64,000 bases of DNA from Planctomycetota bacterium (lineage in GTDB: Bacteria; Planctomycetota; Planctomycetia; Pirellulales; Pirellulaceae): contig CAUJHS010000070.1 in NCBI GenBank assembly GCA_963204915.1, positions 1 through 64,000 on the forward strand, read 5' to 3'. Each line of letters opens with the position of its first letter. The first letter of the stretch is position 1. A program made the translations under genes and the position numbers. This document shows, in pieces, positions 17,291 to 26,394 of the stretch. The notes under the pieces are model-generated. The model did not search any database. It worked only from the letters and a program-made list of their open reading frames with translations, and had not been told where the DNA came from.

Positions 17291-17741
17291 ATCGCCTCCG
17301 TGGGGCGAGAGATTATTTGGAAGTAGAAGAACGCAAGATGAGTGTTAGCAAACATTGGGCCAAACTTCCGTTTTTGGTGTCGATTCGTCCGGCTCGCGAA
17401 TTTTCTTGAGTTTATTTGCCTCTCTTTCAACGGCAGGCGCGGAGGTTGGTGCGTTGAGTGTTGCAGAATAAGACGCCTTGTCTCAAAAAGAGAACCTTCA
17501 CTTGTTCGGAAAGAACACCTATCATTACTTCGCTCGAACGCGGGGTTTACTTGGTAAGTTCCTGCAAGATTTTCCGGCAGCGAACCTAGGCCGAGAAATC
17601 GCAAAATTTTTTTCCCCGAGTTCCAAGAATGTCCGCCCTGCCTCGAATAACAGAATGAACCAGTTAAAGGTCAAAGGCCTTGTGCAGGGAATGACGCACT
17701 GGAGAAGCCTTTTCGCCGACCATTCTTTTAGGAGACCCGAA
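17291..17741. other. Divergent intergenic region, 451 bases
   Basis: It separates the 67-residue gene from the coiled-coil protein gene and must carry both promoters. It is more AT-rich than its surroundings. An open frame runs through it in phase with the coiled-coil gene (from 17478), but the residues are atypical and the good ribosome site lies at 17731-17735. Confidence 0.5.
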
Positions 17742-18542
17742 ATGTTGAAGAAGTCACTAGTATTGGGCGGAGCGGTTGTGCTGCTCTTGGGGTTGTTTTT
17801 CGGCCGCGATGCATGCAGCTATCTAACCACCTCTGCCGGGTGGGTGAAGGACTCGGTTAAGACCAGCGTCCCCATCGAATTCCAAATTGATCGCGCACGG
17901 CAGATGATCAAGGACCTCGATCCTGAAATCCGCCGCAACATGCACCTGATCGCCAAAGAAGAAGTCGAAATCGAGAAGTTGGCGGTTCAGGTGGAAGATC
18001 AGGAAGCCACTTTGGCGAAAGCTCGCGGTGACATCCTGCGGTTGAAGAAAGATTTAGAAACGGGCGACAAGGCTTTCTACTACGCCAGCCGCCGTTATAC
18101 GGATGATCAAGTGAAGAGCGATTTGGAAGGCCGTTTTGAACGGTTCAAGGTGAATGAAGCCACCTTGGATAAGAATCAAAAGATCCTCACCATCCGCCAG
18201 GAAAAGTTGTCGGCGGCACGCCAAAACCTTGAGGAAATGCTGTCGGCCAAGCGTGAACTGGAAGTGCAAGTCGAAAACCTGGAAGCCGAATTGGAAATGC
18301 TCAAGGTCGCCAAGACCGCCAGCGATTTCAACTTCGACAACAGCCAGTTGGCTCGTACGAAGGAGTTGATTGACGATATCCGCACTCGGATTGACGTTGA
18401 AGAAAAGCTGATGGGCGAGGTGCAAACCGCCGGTCAGATTCCGCTTGAGGACGAAGCGGAAAGCAACGAGGACATTATGGATCGTGTCTCCAAGTACTTT
18501 GGCGATAGCGAAGCCGAGTCCTTCGTCGGCCACCGCGAATAA
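17742..18542 (+). CDS. Membrane-anchored coiled-coil protein
   Basis: 266 residues from ATG 17742, preceded by AGGAG at the right distance. The N-terminus (MLKKSLVLGGAVVLLLGLFF) is a signal anchor. Residues ~40-230 are almost continuous heptad-rich coiled coil with high Glu/Lys/Leu content (KEEVEIEKLAVQVEDQEATL, KRELEVQVENLEAELEML). The C-terminus is acidic (DEAESNEDIMDRVSKYFGDS). The overall look recalls PspA-like helical proteins, but PspA has no N-terminal membrane helix, so I do not assign it. It is monocistronic, closed by a strong terminator at ~18577. A structural role in the cell envelope is a guess. Confidence 0.75.
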   Translation: MLKKSLVLGGAVVLLLGLFFGRDACSYLTTSAGWVKDSVKTSVPIEFQIDRARQMIKDLDPEIRRNMHLIAKEEVEIEKLAVQVEDQEATLAKARGDILRLKKDLETGDKAFYYASRRYTDDQVKSDLEGRFERFKVNEATLDKNQKILTIRQEKLSAARQNLEEMLSAKRELEVQVENLEAELEMLKVAKTASDFNFDNSQLARTKELIDDIRTRIDVEEKLMGEVQTAGQIPLEDEAESNEDIMDRVSKYFGDSEAESFVGHRE

Positions 18543-18576
18543 GCGGCCCGCTTCTCCGTCATTCCCGCGTCAGTTT

Positions 18577-18615
18577 AAGGGGGTTCAGGCCGATCGTCTG
18601 AGCCCCCTTTTTTCG
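18577..18615 (+). terminator. Strong rho-independent terminator
   Basis: GGGGGTTCAG, loop of about 11 bases, CTGAGCCCCC, then a six-T run. Ten base pairs with one G-T wobble. It closes the coiled-coil protein gene and separates it from the signalling block. Confidence 0.9.
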
Positions 18616-18742
18616 GTTCGCGGTTCGAATTGCCGCCTGGTTTGCGCCCAAACGCAGGTGGTTGGGCTCAGGTCGGTTGGGCCGTAGCTCCGGCCAATGT
18701 GTTTCTCAATGATTGGTTCGACCTTTTAGGCTTTGCGTCTCC

Positions 18743-20221
18743 ATGTTTCAGGGCTGGCGACTTCAACTCCGCGAAGCGGAAGAAGCGTTTGAGCAAGGTC
18801 GGCTCGACGAAGCGAGTCGGATCATTGCTCAACATCGCCTGGAGCAATACTTGCCCGGTGCGCGCCTCGCTCAGCGAGTTGCCGACCGACTCGCCGATCG
18901 CGCGAAGCGATTTCTCGCGGGGGGGGAGACATCCGCCGGTTGGCGAGATCTGCAAGCCGCGGAAAAACTGGTCGGTGAGACAGATCGGCTACTTTCGCTT
19001 CGCCAATCGCTGATCAAACGAGGTTACGCCGAAATCGAAATGCGATTGGAGGCCGATGACCCTGCGGGCGCGCTAACCCGCGTCGAATGGCTTCAGCGGC
19101 GAGGCGTCTCGGGCGAACCGGTGCGCACATTGGAGCAAGTGGCTCGCCGGATGGATTCGGCGCGCAACTTGATGCGGCATGGAAGGTTCGCCGAGGCTGA
19201 GTCGCAACTTGAGTCTGCACTTGCACTTCGGCCCGATTTGGGCTTCATTGCCGAGCGTCGCAACGCCTGCCATGCGTCTCGGTTGCGCAGTCGCGAATTA
19301 ACCGAGCAGCTTCACCGCTCCATGCTCCTGGACGATTGGAGTAAAGCGCTCGGTCTGGCGGATGAGCTTTTGGAACTGGCGCCCGATTTCGCTCTTGCCG
19401 CGGACGCTCGCCGCCGCGCGTGGAAGATGGTTGATTCGCACCGCGCCGCAGCTGCGGCGAAACTCGGTGAGACGCGCGCGGTGGGACGCTCGCCCAACCT
19501 GCGACGGCAAGATTCGGCCGTGGCCGAGGCGCCGTCTCCTACTCCTACCAGTACGCATGCCGTGGCCGATACCAATCACGCGGAACAGGAGTTCGAATTC
19601 GCTTCGGATGCGGAAACTGCCGGGCCGCGCCCGTTTTTGTTGTGGGTCGATGGAGTTGGCGGTTATCTGGTGTGTTTGGGTGACGAGATTACGCTCGGGC
19701 AGGCTTCGCCCGAAACGTCGGCTGGGCCGCAACGGCTTGATGTGGCGATTCGCGGCGACTTGTCGCGGCGCCACGCCGTGATCCATCGCCGCGGCGAAAG
19801 CTACACCTTGGAGCCGCTGAGCGAGGTGCGAGTCAACGGCCGGCCCATTCAAACGATCGTTGCTTTGTCGGACGGTGCGGAAATCGCGCTGGGCGAGAGC
19901 GTTCGGATGCGATTTCGCCAGCCGCACCCTTTAAGCGCTTCGGCGCGTTTAGAGTTTGTCAGCCGGCATCGTCCTCAACCCTACAGCGACGCGGTCTTGC
20001 TTATGGCGGAGTCTTGCGTGCTGGGGCCAAGCGAGCGCTGCCATGTGGTCTGCCGTGACTGGCTCCAAGATGTCGTGCTATACCGCCAGGGTGAGAATTT
20101 GTGGTGCCGCACCATGCAGCAAGTGCAAGTTGACGGCCGATTGTGCGATGGCCGCAGCCGTTTGGAGAAAAGCTCCCGAATCGTGGGAGACAACTTTTCA
20201 GCCACGCTGGAGGAAATATGA
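18743..20221 (+). CDS. TPR-like protein with two FHA-type domains
   Basis: 492 residues from the ATG at 18743 (MFQGWRLQLREAEEAFEQGR); an upstream TTG at 18713 is less likely. Residues ~1-240 are helical, repeat-like and Arg/Ala/Leu rich, resembling degenerate TPR (FAEAESQLESALALRPDLGF, WSKALGLADELLELAPDFAL). After a linker (~245-290), residues ~295-390 form an FHA domain with GDEITLGQ, GDLSRRHAVIHRRGESYTLE and RVNGRPIQT, matching the Arg/Ser-Arg-His/Asn-Gly phosphothreonine-binding pattern. A second, more degenerate FHA-like unit ends the protein (SCVLGPSERCHVVCRDWLQD, QVQVDGRLCDG). FHA domains read kinase output, and a Ser/Thr kinase gene follows about 370 bases downstream. Confidence 0.8.
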   Translation: MFQGWRLQLREAEEAFEQGRLDEASRIIAQHRLEQYLPGARLAQRVADRLADRAKRFLAGGETSAGWRDLQAAEKLVGETDRLLSLRQSLIKRGYAEIEMRLEADDPAGALTRVEWLQRRGVSGEPVRTLEQVARRMDSARNLMRHGRFAEAESQLESALALRPDLGFIAERRNACHASRLRSRELTEQLHRSMLLDDWSKALGLADELLELAPDFALAADARRRAWKMVDSHRAAAAAKLGETRAVGRSPNLRRQDSAVAEAPSPTPTSTHAVADTNHAEQEFEFASDAETAGPRPFLLWVDGVGGYLVCLGDEITLGQASPETSAGPQRLDVAIRGDLSRRHAVIHRRGESYTLEPLSEVRVNGRPIQTIVALSDGAEIALGESVRMRFRQPHPLSASARLEFVSRHRPQPYSDAVLLMAESCVLGPSERCHVVCRDWLQDVVLYRQGENLWCRTMQQVQVDGRLCDGRSRLEKSSRIVGDNFSATLEEI

Positions 20222-20592
20222 ATCCGAAAATCCAGCGCCCAGTTTTTCGCCGTTTCCGGCCTTAACTAATAGCAAGCCTGCCAGAGTCTTCAAGATTGTG
20301 CATCCTGTGCGAACGCAGGCTCGCAGCGAATAAAAAATGAGCGTTGATTGGCCTTTGAAATGACCGGCGCAGTAAGTGTATTTGCGCAATATCAGTCAAT
20401 CAACCATGTTTGATGTAAGAAGTGTTTCGGTTCATCCCAGGCGGCGCAAGGAATGTGCACAAGTCAGCGACAGCGCTGCTCCTAAGGAATTGACGACGCC
20501 TGCGTTAACAGTTGGCGGGGATTAGCGTACCATTACTTATACGAGGTCCGAGGCCGCATGGTGCGGTCGGGGGACTTCAGGTCACGGGATTT
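20222..20592. other. Intergenic region upstream of the kinase gene
   Basis: No gene is supported. TTGGCG and TTATAC-like sequences near 20513-20540 could form a promoter for the kinase operon, but the match is weak. Confidence 0.35.
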
Positions 20593-22833
20593 ATGCGAGA
20601 TCAGGCCGCTACTTTGCCCGTCGCGCCGCGTGGTCCCCAAACGCGCCCGGAAGGCGCTGATGATGCGCCCTTGGCGCCACGAGGACGAGTTATGAAGTTC
20701 GTCTATGCCAGCGGTTCGCGCCCCCTGGAGGGGTACACCATTAAACGTGGCATCGGGATTGGCGGGTTCGGTGAGGTGTACTTCGCCATCAGCGACGCCG
20801 GAAAAGAAGTGGCGCTCAAGCGAATTCAGCGCCATATGGACATCGAACTGCGCGGTGTTCGGCACTGTTTGAATCTGAAACACCCTAACCTGCTCGACCT
20901 GTACGACATTCGCACCGATCAAGAGGGCGAGTCGTGGGTGGTTATGGAGTACGTGCCCGGCGAAACCTTAAACGAAATCCTCAACCGTTATCCTAATGGC
21001 ATGCCGCGTGAGGAAGCCGTGCCGTGGTTTCGAGGGATTGCGCAGGGCGTCAGCTACCTGCATGAAAACGGCATCGTGCACCGCGACCTTAAACCGGGGA
21101 ATGTGTTCGATGACGACGGTGTAGTGAAAATCGGCGACTACGGCCTGTCAAAGTTCATTTCGTGCAGCCGCCGCAGTGGGCAGACCGAAAGCGTCGGCAC
21201 GCTGCATTACATGGCGCCGGAAATTGGTAAAGGTTGCTACGGCAAAGAGATCGACGTGTACGCGCTCGGCGTGGTGTTGTTCGAGTTGCTCACCGGGCGC
21301 GTGCCCTTTGACGGCGAGAGCAGCCAAGAGATCATCATGAAGCACCTCACGGCCGATCCGGACCTCTCGGCGATTGAGGAGCCGTTCCGTTCGATCATCG
21401 CGAAGGCGTTAGAGAAGGATCCGGACGACCGCTTCGCCGGTGCGAGCGAGATGCTGGCGGCGTTGGATCATGCCCTTGCTTCTGGGGCGGCAGGCGTTAC
21501 ACCGTCGCCGGGAGCTATGGGCGCCGCACGTGGTCGGGAGCCGGACTACATCGGCCCCGAACATATTGGCGTTGACAACATTCTTCCCGCAGGCGCGCCC
21601 CGGTCGCGCGACGACGTATTGGTGATCGATGATGCGCCTTTGCCTGCACCCAAGGCGACTCCGTCATTAGAGGGGTCGGGGGCTTTGTTCATTTCCGAGC
21701 AGGTCGTGGCCGATCACGAAATGTCCTTTGGCCCGATGAAAGAGAAACCCGGCGCCGCCCCTGCGGTGCGTAAGGCTGCCGCTGCCTACCGGCCGGCTTC
21801 GCCGTATAAACCCGCGCGGCCCGCACACGGATTGGGGTATCGTCATCCCGCGGCTGGCGCCACACATGCCCGCTGGCGAAGCGCTCGCGATTGGTGGAAT
21901 CGCTCGGGACTCAGCACGCCCGTCAAGGTGTTGTTGATCATGGGTGTGGTGTTGCTCGTGCTTGTGAACGCTCCTTGGCTTCTCCCCGTCGCGTTGTTCG
22001 GGGGCACGATCATGCTGGTGTATTTTGGCGTACGCGCATTGTCGGGCGCTTCGGCGGCCGCTCCTTCGCCCTTAGCCGCTCATGCCGCGAATTACGCGAC
22101 GGCGGCGCAACAACAGCGACGCACCCGTCTTGCGACGCGCGAAGAGTGGCGCGCGCAGACGCGCCGCCGCTTGGCGCAAAAGCCAGTAGGACAACGAGTT
22201 TTGGAGTTGACCGGTTCGTTGCTTATGGCCGCGGTGGCGATTGGCGTCTTGTCGCTCGTTATGCTCTTGGCCGGCGGAATGACCTTAGATGGCAGCATCG
22301 GCACGTGGGCGTTCTTTACTTGGTTCGTGTTAACCGCTATTGCTGGCGCGTGGGTGGTGCTGATTGCATCCAAAGTCTGGGAAGGCGACGACGGCGATCC
22401 CATGATTCGCCGGTTTCTACTGCTTGTGCTGGGTTTAGGGCTTGGCGCGGTGTCGTTCCTAGCTTGGCGGCTGCTCTTTGTCGAGCCGCAGTTAGATCGG
22501 CTTACCCAGAGGCCTCTGGCGCCGCAGGTTTTGCCTTCGGCGCTTTATGCCGCTGGCGGGGTGCAATTAGCAGGGTTTTTGATTTACTTCGGCGGTTTGT
22601 TCGTTGCGTTGCGTTGGTGGCGTCAAGCCGACCCTCTGCGCAGTACGCGCGTGAGCGCTTGGGCCGTGGCCGTGGCTGCGGTGTGGGCGTGGGCTCTCCA
22701 TTTGTTCTGGACATTCCCTCAACCGCTTGGCTTGATGTTGGCGGCGGTGATTGCGCTGGGCGTACAACTCTCGGCGCCTTGGATCAATCCCAAAGACCCG
22801 CGTTCCGCGGATGCTCGTATTCAGGAGGCATAA
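20593..22833 (+). CDS. Membrane Ser/Thr protein kinase, eukaryotic type
   Basis: 746 residues from ATG 20593; an ATG at 20692 with GAGGA upstream is a fair alternative. Kinase landmarks: glycine loop IGIGGFG (54-60), Lys in VALKRI (~76), IVHRDLKPGNV with catalytic Asp ~165, KIGDYGLSKF (182-184, DYG in place of DFG), GTLHYMAPEIG (~203-211), VYALGVVLFELLTGRVPFDG. A linker of ~130 residues rich in Ala/Pro follows. Then come about eight membrane helices (VKVLLIMGVVLLVLVNAPWL through LGLMLAAVIALGVQLSAPW). No extracellular PASTA or other sensor domain is seen. The next gene begins two bases after its stop. Confidence 0.92.
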   Translation: MRDQAATLPVAPRGPQTRPEGADDAPLAPRGRVMKFVYASGSRPLEGYTIKRGIGIGGFGEVYFAISDAGKEVALKRIQRHMDIELRGVRHCLNLKHPNLLDLYDIRTDQEGESWVVMEYVPGETLNEILNRYPNGMPREEAVPWFRGIAQGVSYLHENGIVHRDLKPGNVFDDDGVVKIGDYGLSKFISCSRRSGQTESVGTLHYMAPEIGKGCYGKEIDVYALGVVLFELLTGRVPFDGESSQEIIMKHLTADPDLSAIEEPFRSIIAKALEKDPDDRFAGASEMLAALDHALASGAAGVTPSPGAMGAARGREPDYIGPEHIGVDNILPAGAPRSRDDVLVIDDAPLPAPKATPSLEGSGALFISEQVVADHEMSFGPMKEKPGAAPAVRKAAAAYRPASPYKPARPAHGLGYRHPAAGATHARWRSARDWWNRSGLSTPVKVLLIMGVVLLVLVNAPWLLPVALFGGTIMLVYFGVRALSGASAAAPSPLAAHAANYATAAQQQRRTRLATREEWRAQTRRRLAQKPVGQRVLELTGSLLMAAVAIGVLSLVMLLAGGMTLDGSIGTWAFFTWFVLTAIAGAWVVLIASKVWEGDDGDPMIRRFLLLVLGLGLGAVSFLAWRLLFVEPQLDRLTQRPLAPQVLPSALYAAGGVQLAGFLIYFGGLFVALRWWRQADPLRSTRVSAWAVAVAAVWAWALHLFWTFPQPLGLMLAAVIALGVQLSAPWINPKDPRSADARIQEA

Positions 22834-22835
22834 TC

Positions 22836-23522
22836 GTGCAACGGACCCGATTTATCTCGTTCAGCGCCGTACTATTCGTCGCCGCGTCTTGGTCGCTCGC
22901 CGCGGAACAAGACTCCGTACCCGCGTCATCGGCCGTGCAGGAGCTGTCGTTGGCGGTCTCCGTTGCGGCGGCGTCTGGTCCGTCGCGCGTGATTTATCCC
23001 GATGATCGCCCAGAGTGGGTCGAAGCCGCGCCGGTCAAAGATGGCGCGCTCGATCGAATTGCCGTCACTTCCGGCCCTCACTACAGTTTGGGCGAAGCGC
23101 GCCGGCAATTGGAAGAAGCGATTAAGACTGCAGCAGATGAATACGTCAACCACCATTTGGGGGCCCCGAAGGCCGCGCAGTACATTACCTTTGAAGTGAC
23201 GCCGACGAAAACCTACGAGGAGCGTCCGCACTTTTCCTTCGGGCCGATGTATCAATCGCACGCTCTGTTGCAGTTTGACGAATCGTTTCGACGCCAGGTT
23301 GAACAGGATTGGAAAGAAGCGGTCACGTTAAGTCGGCTGGTCAAAACGGGCCTGAGCGGCGGCGCCATTTTCATTCTGCTGGCCGTGGTGTTTGGATATT
23401 TGAAAGCCGATAACGCCACGCGCGGGTTTTACACGCGTCGCTTGCGTTTTGGCGCCGCGACGATGATACTGGCCGTTGCGGCAGCGGTGTATTTCGCCGC
23501 TCAATGGATTCCGTGGATTTAA
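22836..23522 (+). CDS. Membrane protein of unknown function, kinase operon
   Basis: 228 residues, GTG start at 22836 with AGGAGG eight bases upstream; the ribosome site lies in the end of the kinase gene. A longer frame reaching back to 21891 overlaps the kinase gene and is a shadow. The N-terminus (TRFISFSAVLFVAASWSLAA) is a signal peptide. Residues ~30-160 are soluble and predicted periplasmic (VIYPDDRPEWVEAAPVKDGA, then a Glu/Lys helix). Two C-terminal helices follow (GGAIFILLAVVFGYLKA and MILAVAAAVYFAAQWIPWI). I do not recognise the family. Its place between kinase and sigma factor suggests signal input or relay, which is inference. Confidence 0.75.
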   Translation: MQRTRFISFSAVLFVAASWSLAAEQDSVPASSAVQELSLAVSVAAASGPSRVIYPDDRPEWVEAAPVKDGALDRIAVTSGPHYSLGEARRQLEEAIKTAADEYVNHHLGAPKAAQYITFEVTPTKTYEERPHFSFGPMYQSHALLQFDESFRRQVEQDWKEAVTLSRLVKTGLSGGAIFILLAVVFGYLKADNATRGFYTRRLRFGAATMILAVAAAVYFAAQWIPWI

Positions 23523-23535
23523 CGTCTCGCTTTGC

Positions 23536-24174
23536 ATGGCCGCCGACGCTGACAACTTGCTCATCGCACGCATTCGCCAAGGAGACGCGGACGCTTGGAA
23601 CGAACTGATCGCCCGATACGAAGGGCGTTTGTTGGCGTTTGTTGAAAGTCGTCTTGGTCGTCGCGGACCGAGCGAAGACGTTGTCCAAGAAACCTTCATC
23701 GGTTTTCTGAATAGCTTGCCGAATTACGACGAGCGGCGCGCCCTCGAGAGTTATTTGTTCTCGATCTGCGCTTACAAGATTACCGACCATTTGCGCCGTG
23801 AAGGCCGGCGACCTGTGGTGGCGCTGGCCTCCGGCAGTGACGCATCGAGCAGCCCTTGGCAAATTGCTTCGGAAGATCGTCCGGCGAGCAGTATCGCCCG
23901 CAGCGGCGAACGCCGCGCCTTGGAGGAAAAAGCCCTAGTCGCGGCCTTGCAAGAGCAAGTTGCACGGTGGAAAGAGCGAGGCGAATGGGGCAAAATCCAA
24001 TGCATTGAACTTCTTTTCGTCCGCGGATGGGCCAATAAAGAGGTCGCCTCGACGTTGAATATTTCCGAACAACAGGTGGCGAATTATAAGTTTGACTTTC
24101 TCGCGCGCCTCAGGGCGGTGATTCGTAAGCAGAACCTCTCGCAGGATGTCTTTCCTGAACTCTACGAATCCTAG
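23536..24174 (+). CDS. RNA polymerase sigma-70-family (ECF-like) factor
   Basis: 212 residues from ATG 23536, 13 bases after the preceding stop. Region 2 is clear: DNLLIARIRQGDADAWNELI, then YEGRLLAFVESRLGRRGPSE and DVVQETFIGFL. YDERRALESYLFSICAYKIT with DHLRREGR completes it. A ~60-residue linker (SGSDASSSPWQIASEDRPAS) leads to region 4, which has QCIELLFVRGWANKEVASTL and NISEQQVANYKFDFLARLRA, the helix-turn-helix that reads the -35 element. It lacks region 1 and 3 and fits the extracytoplasmic-function size class. No classical anti-sigma factor is adjacent. Planctomycete ECF groups linked to Ser/Thr kinases have been described, and this arrangement agrees with that idea. Confidence 0.9.
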   Translation: MAADADNLLIARIRQGDADAWNELIARYEGRLLAFVESRLGRRGPSEDVVQETFIGFLNSLPNYDERRALESYLFSICAYKITDHLRREGRRPVVALASGSDASSSPWQIASEDRPASSIARSGERRALEEKALVAALQEQVARWKERGEWGKIQCIELLFVRGWANKEVASTLNISEQQVANYKFDFLARLRAVIRKQNLSQDVFPELYES

Positions 24175-24296
24175 TTCACCGCGTTCGTGGTTTTTACAAC
24201 CGCTGCAAGCGTGGGTGTTGCATCGCGCCGAGATGGCATAGAATGCCGCATCGTTTTCGGCATCTTTCCTTCAGGGTTGTTTCGACCTGCCTTACC

Positions 24297-24956
24297 ATGC
24301 GTCGCGGTTCTACCCATCGGGTCTTTCTGAGCGAGTTTGTTCGCAACTTTCATACAACAGGATCGCTCTTGCCCAGCAGTCGGTTCCTCGGCGCGGCGCT
24401 GGCGCGAGGCGTCGAGAAGTCCCCTCGTCACGGACCTCGCCGCATTTTGGAGGTAGGGCCCGGCACGGGCGCCGCCACGCATCACTTAGTCGCCGCGTTG
24501 AAACCGGAAGATCGGCTGGAACTTGTCGAGATCAATCCTCGCTTTGTTGAATTGCTTGAGGCGCGCTTTGCCCAGGAGCCGGCCTGGCGATCCGTGCGAG
24601 ATCGCGTGAGCATCCATTGCCAACGAATTGAAGCATTGGAAGCCTCGGAGCCTTATGACGCCATCGTCTCCGGGTTGCCGCTGAACAACTTTGCGGTGGC
24701 CGACGTCGAACAAATCCTGGCGGTTTTCGAGCGGCTTGCGCGGCCGGGCGGCACTTTGGCGTTTTTTGAGTACATCGCGATACGTTCGGCCAAGGCGGCC
24801 GTTAGCGGTCGTAGCGAACGCCAACGTTTACAGGAAATCGGCCGCGTCCTGGAACGGTTTCTGGCCGATAAGTCGGACCGAAGTGCGGTTTGGTTGAACT
24901 TCCCGCCGGCCTGGGTGCATTACGTGCAGTTTCCCGGCGAGGACGATAACGCCTGA
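24297..24956 (+). CDS. SAM-dependent methyltransferase, PmtA-like
   Basis: 219 residues from ATG 24297; an ATG at 24243 would add 18 residues. The N-terminal block VFLSEFVRNFHTTGSLLPSS is typical of phospholipid N-methyltransferases of the PmtA type. It is followed by the SAM site ILEVGPGTGAATHHL, acidic residue LELVEINPRF, and DAIVSGLPLNNF, equivalent to motif IV. The C-terminal segment (WLNFPPAWVHYVQF) also resembles that family. The likely reaction is methylation of phosphatidylethanolamine on the inner membrane leaflet, though related enzymes modify other substrates. It is a single gene between the sigma factor and nadA. Confidence 0.75.
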   Translation: MRRGSTHRVFLSEFVRNFHTTGSLLPSSRFLGAALARGVEKSPRHGPRRILEVGPGTGAATHHLVAALKPEDRLELVEINPRFVELLEARFAQEPAWRSVRDRVSIHCQRIEALEASEPYDAIVSGLPLNNFAVADVEQILAVFERLARPGGTLAFFEYIAIRSAKAAVSGRSERQRLQEIGRVLERFLADKSDRSAVWLNFPPAWVHYVQFPGEDDNA

Positions 24957-25117
24957 CGCCCGCCCGCTGACGTTAGAGCATATTTCATCGAGCTGTGATG
25001 ACATCTTCCGTGTGGTCCACTCGCTCCGCGCGTGGTTTCCGGCACTCGCGGCGCGATGGCGCCACCTTGGGGGTGTCACGCCTGCGTGAAACGCGCTTTA
25101 GCCGCACACACCATGGG

Positions 25118-26257
25118 CTAAGAGATCTGCAACATCCTCTCCAGTGCAGTCAAGGACCATTGGGCGATGTCTTCCGGCACCTGGATGATGTTAATCGGCG
25201 TGTCAGCTACCAAGTTCTCCAGGCTCCAACACAGGTGCGCCAGGTCAATGCGGTACATCGTAGCGCACATACACACCACGGGCGAGAGAAAGTGAATTTC
25301 CTGTTCCGGATGTTCCTGCTTCAGTCGATTTACCAAATGCAACTCGGTGCCAATGGCCCACTTGGTTCCAGGCGGAGATTCTTCGACGGTCTTGATGATT
25401 TTGCCCGTCGAGCCCGACACATCGGCCAGATCATTCACTTCTTGCGGACATTCCGGATGAACGAGAATCTTGATGCCCGGAATTCGCTTGCGGAAACCAT
25501 GCACGTGCTCAGGGCGGAACATTTGGTGGACGCTGCAATGCCCCTTCCACAAGATCACCTTACTGCGTTTCAGCGCGTCTTCGGTGTTGCCCCCTAGATC
25601 GGTGTCGTAGGGATCCCACACGGGCATTTGGTCGTTGGTAATGCCCATCTTCAAGGCGGTGTTGCGCCCCAGATGTTGGTCGGGAAAGAATAATACGCGG
25701 CTCGTGCGCTCGAACGCCCACTTCAATACTGCGGCCGCGTTGCTGGAAGTGCACACGACGCCGCCGTGCCGTCCGCAAAAGGCCTTTAGCGTGGCGGCCG
25801 AGTTAATGTACGTTACGGGGGTGATGTCGCTCGTGTCGATCACTTCGCCCAGATCGGCCCAGGCCGCTTCGACCTGGTCGATAGCGGCCATGTCGGCCAT
25901 CGAACAACCCGCGGCCATGTCGGGAAGCACCACCGTTACTCGTTGACCGCCGCGCTCGGCCAGTTTTTCAGGACGGTTCGCCACGATATCCGCCGTCTCG
26001 GCCATGAAGTGCACGCCGCAAAACACGATGTAACGGCAGTCGCGGCTTTCGGCCGCCATTTTGCTCAATTGGTAGCTGTCGCCGCGCAGGTCGCTGAGGG
26101 CGATCACTTCATCCTGTTGGTAGTGATGCCCCAGAATGAGTAATTCAGGTCCCATCCGGTCGCGCACCGCCTGAATCCGCGCCGCGAGCGCTGCATTATC
26201 CAGCGGTTTATAATCGTACAACGGAAAAGACGGACCCGTTGCGGCAACAACACTCAT
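25118..26257 (-). CDS. nadA: Quinolinate synthase
   Basis: 379 residues from the ATG at 26257. NadA condenses iminoaspartate with dihydroxyacetone phosphate to give quinolinate, in de novo NAD synthesis, in the cytoplasm, using a 4Fe-4S cluster. The sequence shows the three-fold repeated layout: LILGHHYQQDEVIALSD, YIVFCGVHFMAETADI, VVLPDMAAGCSMADM, TYINSAATLKAFCGRHGGVV, CTSSNAAAVL, FFPDQHLGRN, LWKGHCSVHQMF, HPECPQEV, GTELHLVNRL and a terminal VVCMCATMYRI with the cluster cysteines. No nadB or nadC is adjacent. Length is slightly above the common ~350, as in the longer NadA class. Confidence 0.97.
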   Translation of the reverse strand: MSVVAATGPSFPLYDYKPLDNAALAARIQAVRDRMGPELLILGHHYQQDEVIALSDLRGDSYQLSKMAAESRDCRYIVFCGVHFMAETADIVANRPEKLAERGGQRVTVVLPDMAAGCSMADMAAIDQVEAAWADLGEVIDTSDITPVTYINSAATLKAFCGRHGGVVCTSSNAAAVLKWAFERTSRVLFFPDQHLGRNTALKMGITNDQMPVWDPYDTDLGGNTEDALKRSKVILWKGHCSVHQMFRPEHVHGFRKRIPGIKILVHPECPQEVNDLADVSGSTGKIIKTVEESPPGTKWAIGTELHLVNRLKQEHPEQEIHFLSPVVCMCATMYRIDLAHLCWSLENLVADTPINIIQVPEDIAQWSLTALERMLQIS

Positions 26258-26394
26258 GATGGCGCCAACACGAAAACGGAAAACGGATAAAACCGGCGAG
26301 CACGCCCCGACCCCTGAATTATAAGAGTGTAGCATGCTCGCGAATAGCGACACCTGGCGCATTGCCAGCGATTACCGAACCACGCGAGCAGGCC

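Noticed and set aside
21891-22835. Upstream extension of the 228-residue membrane protein
   Set aside because: It overlaps the kinase gene for over 900 bases. Residues are Arg/Cys-rich shadow sequence, and the good ribosome site is at 22823-22828.
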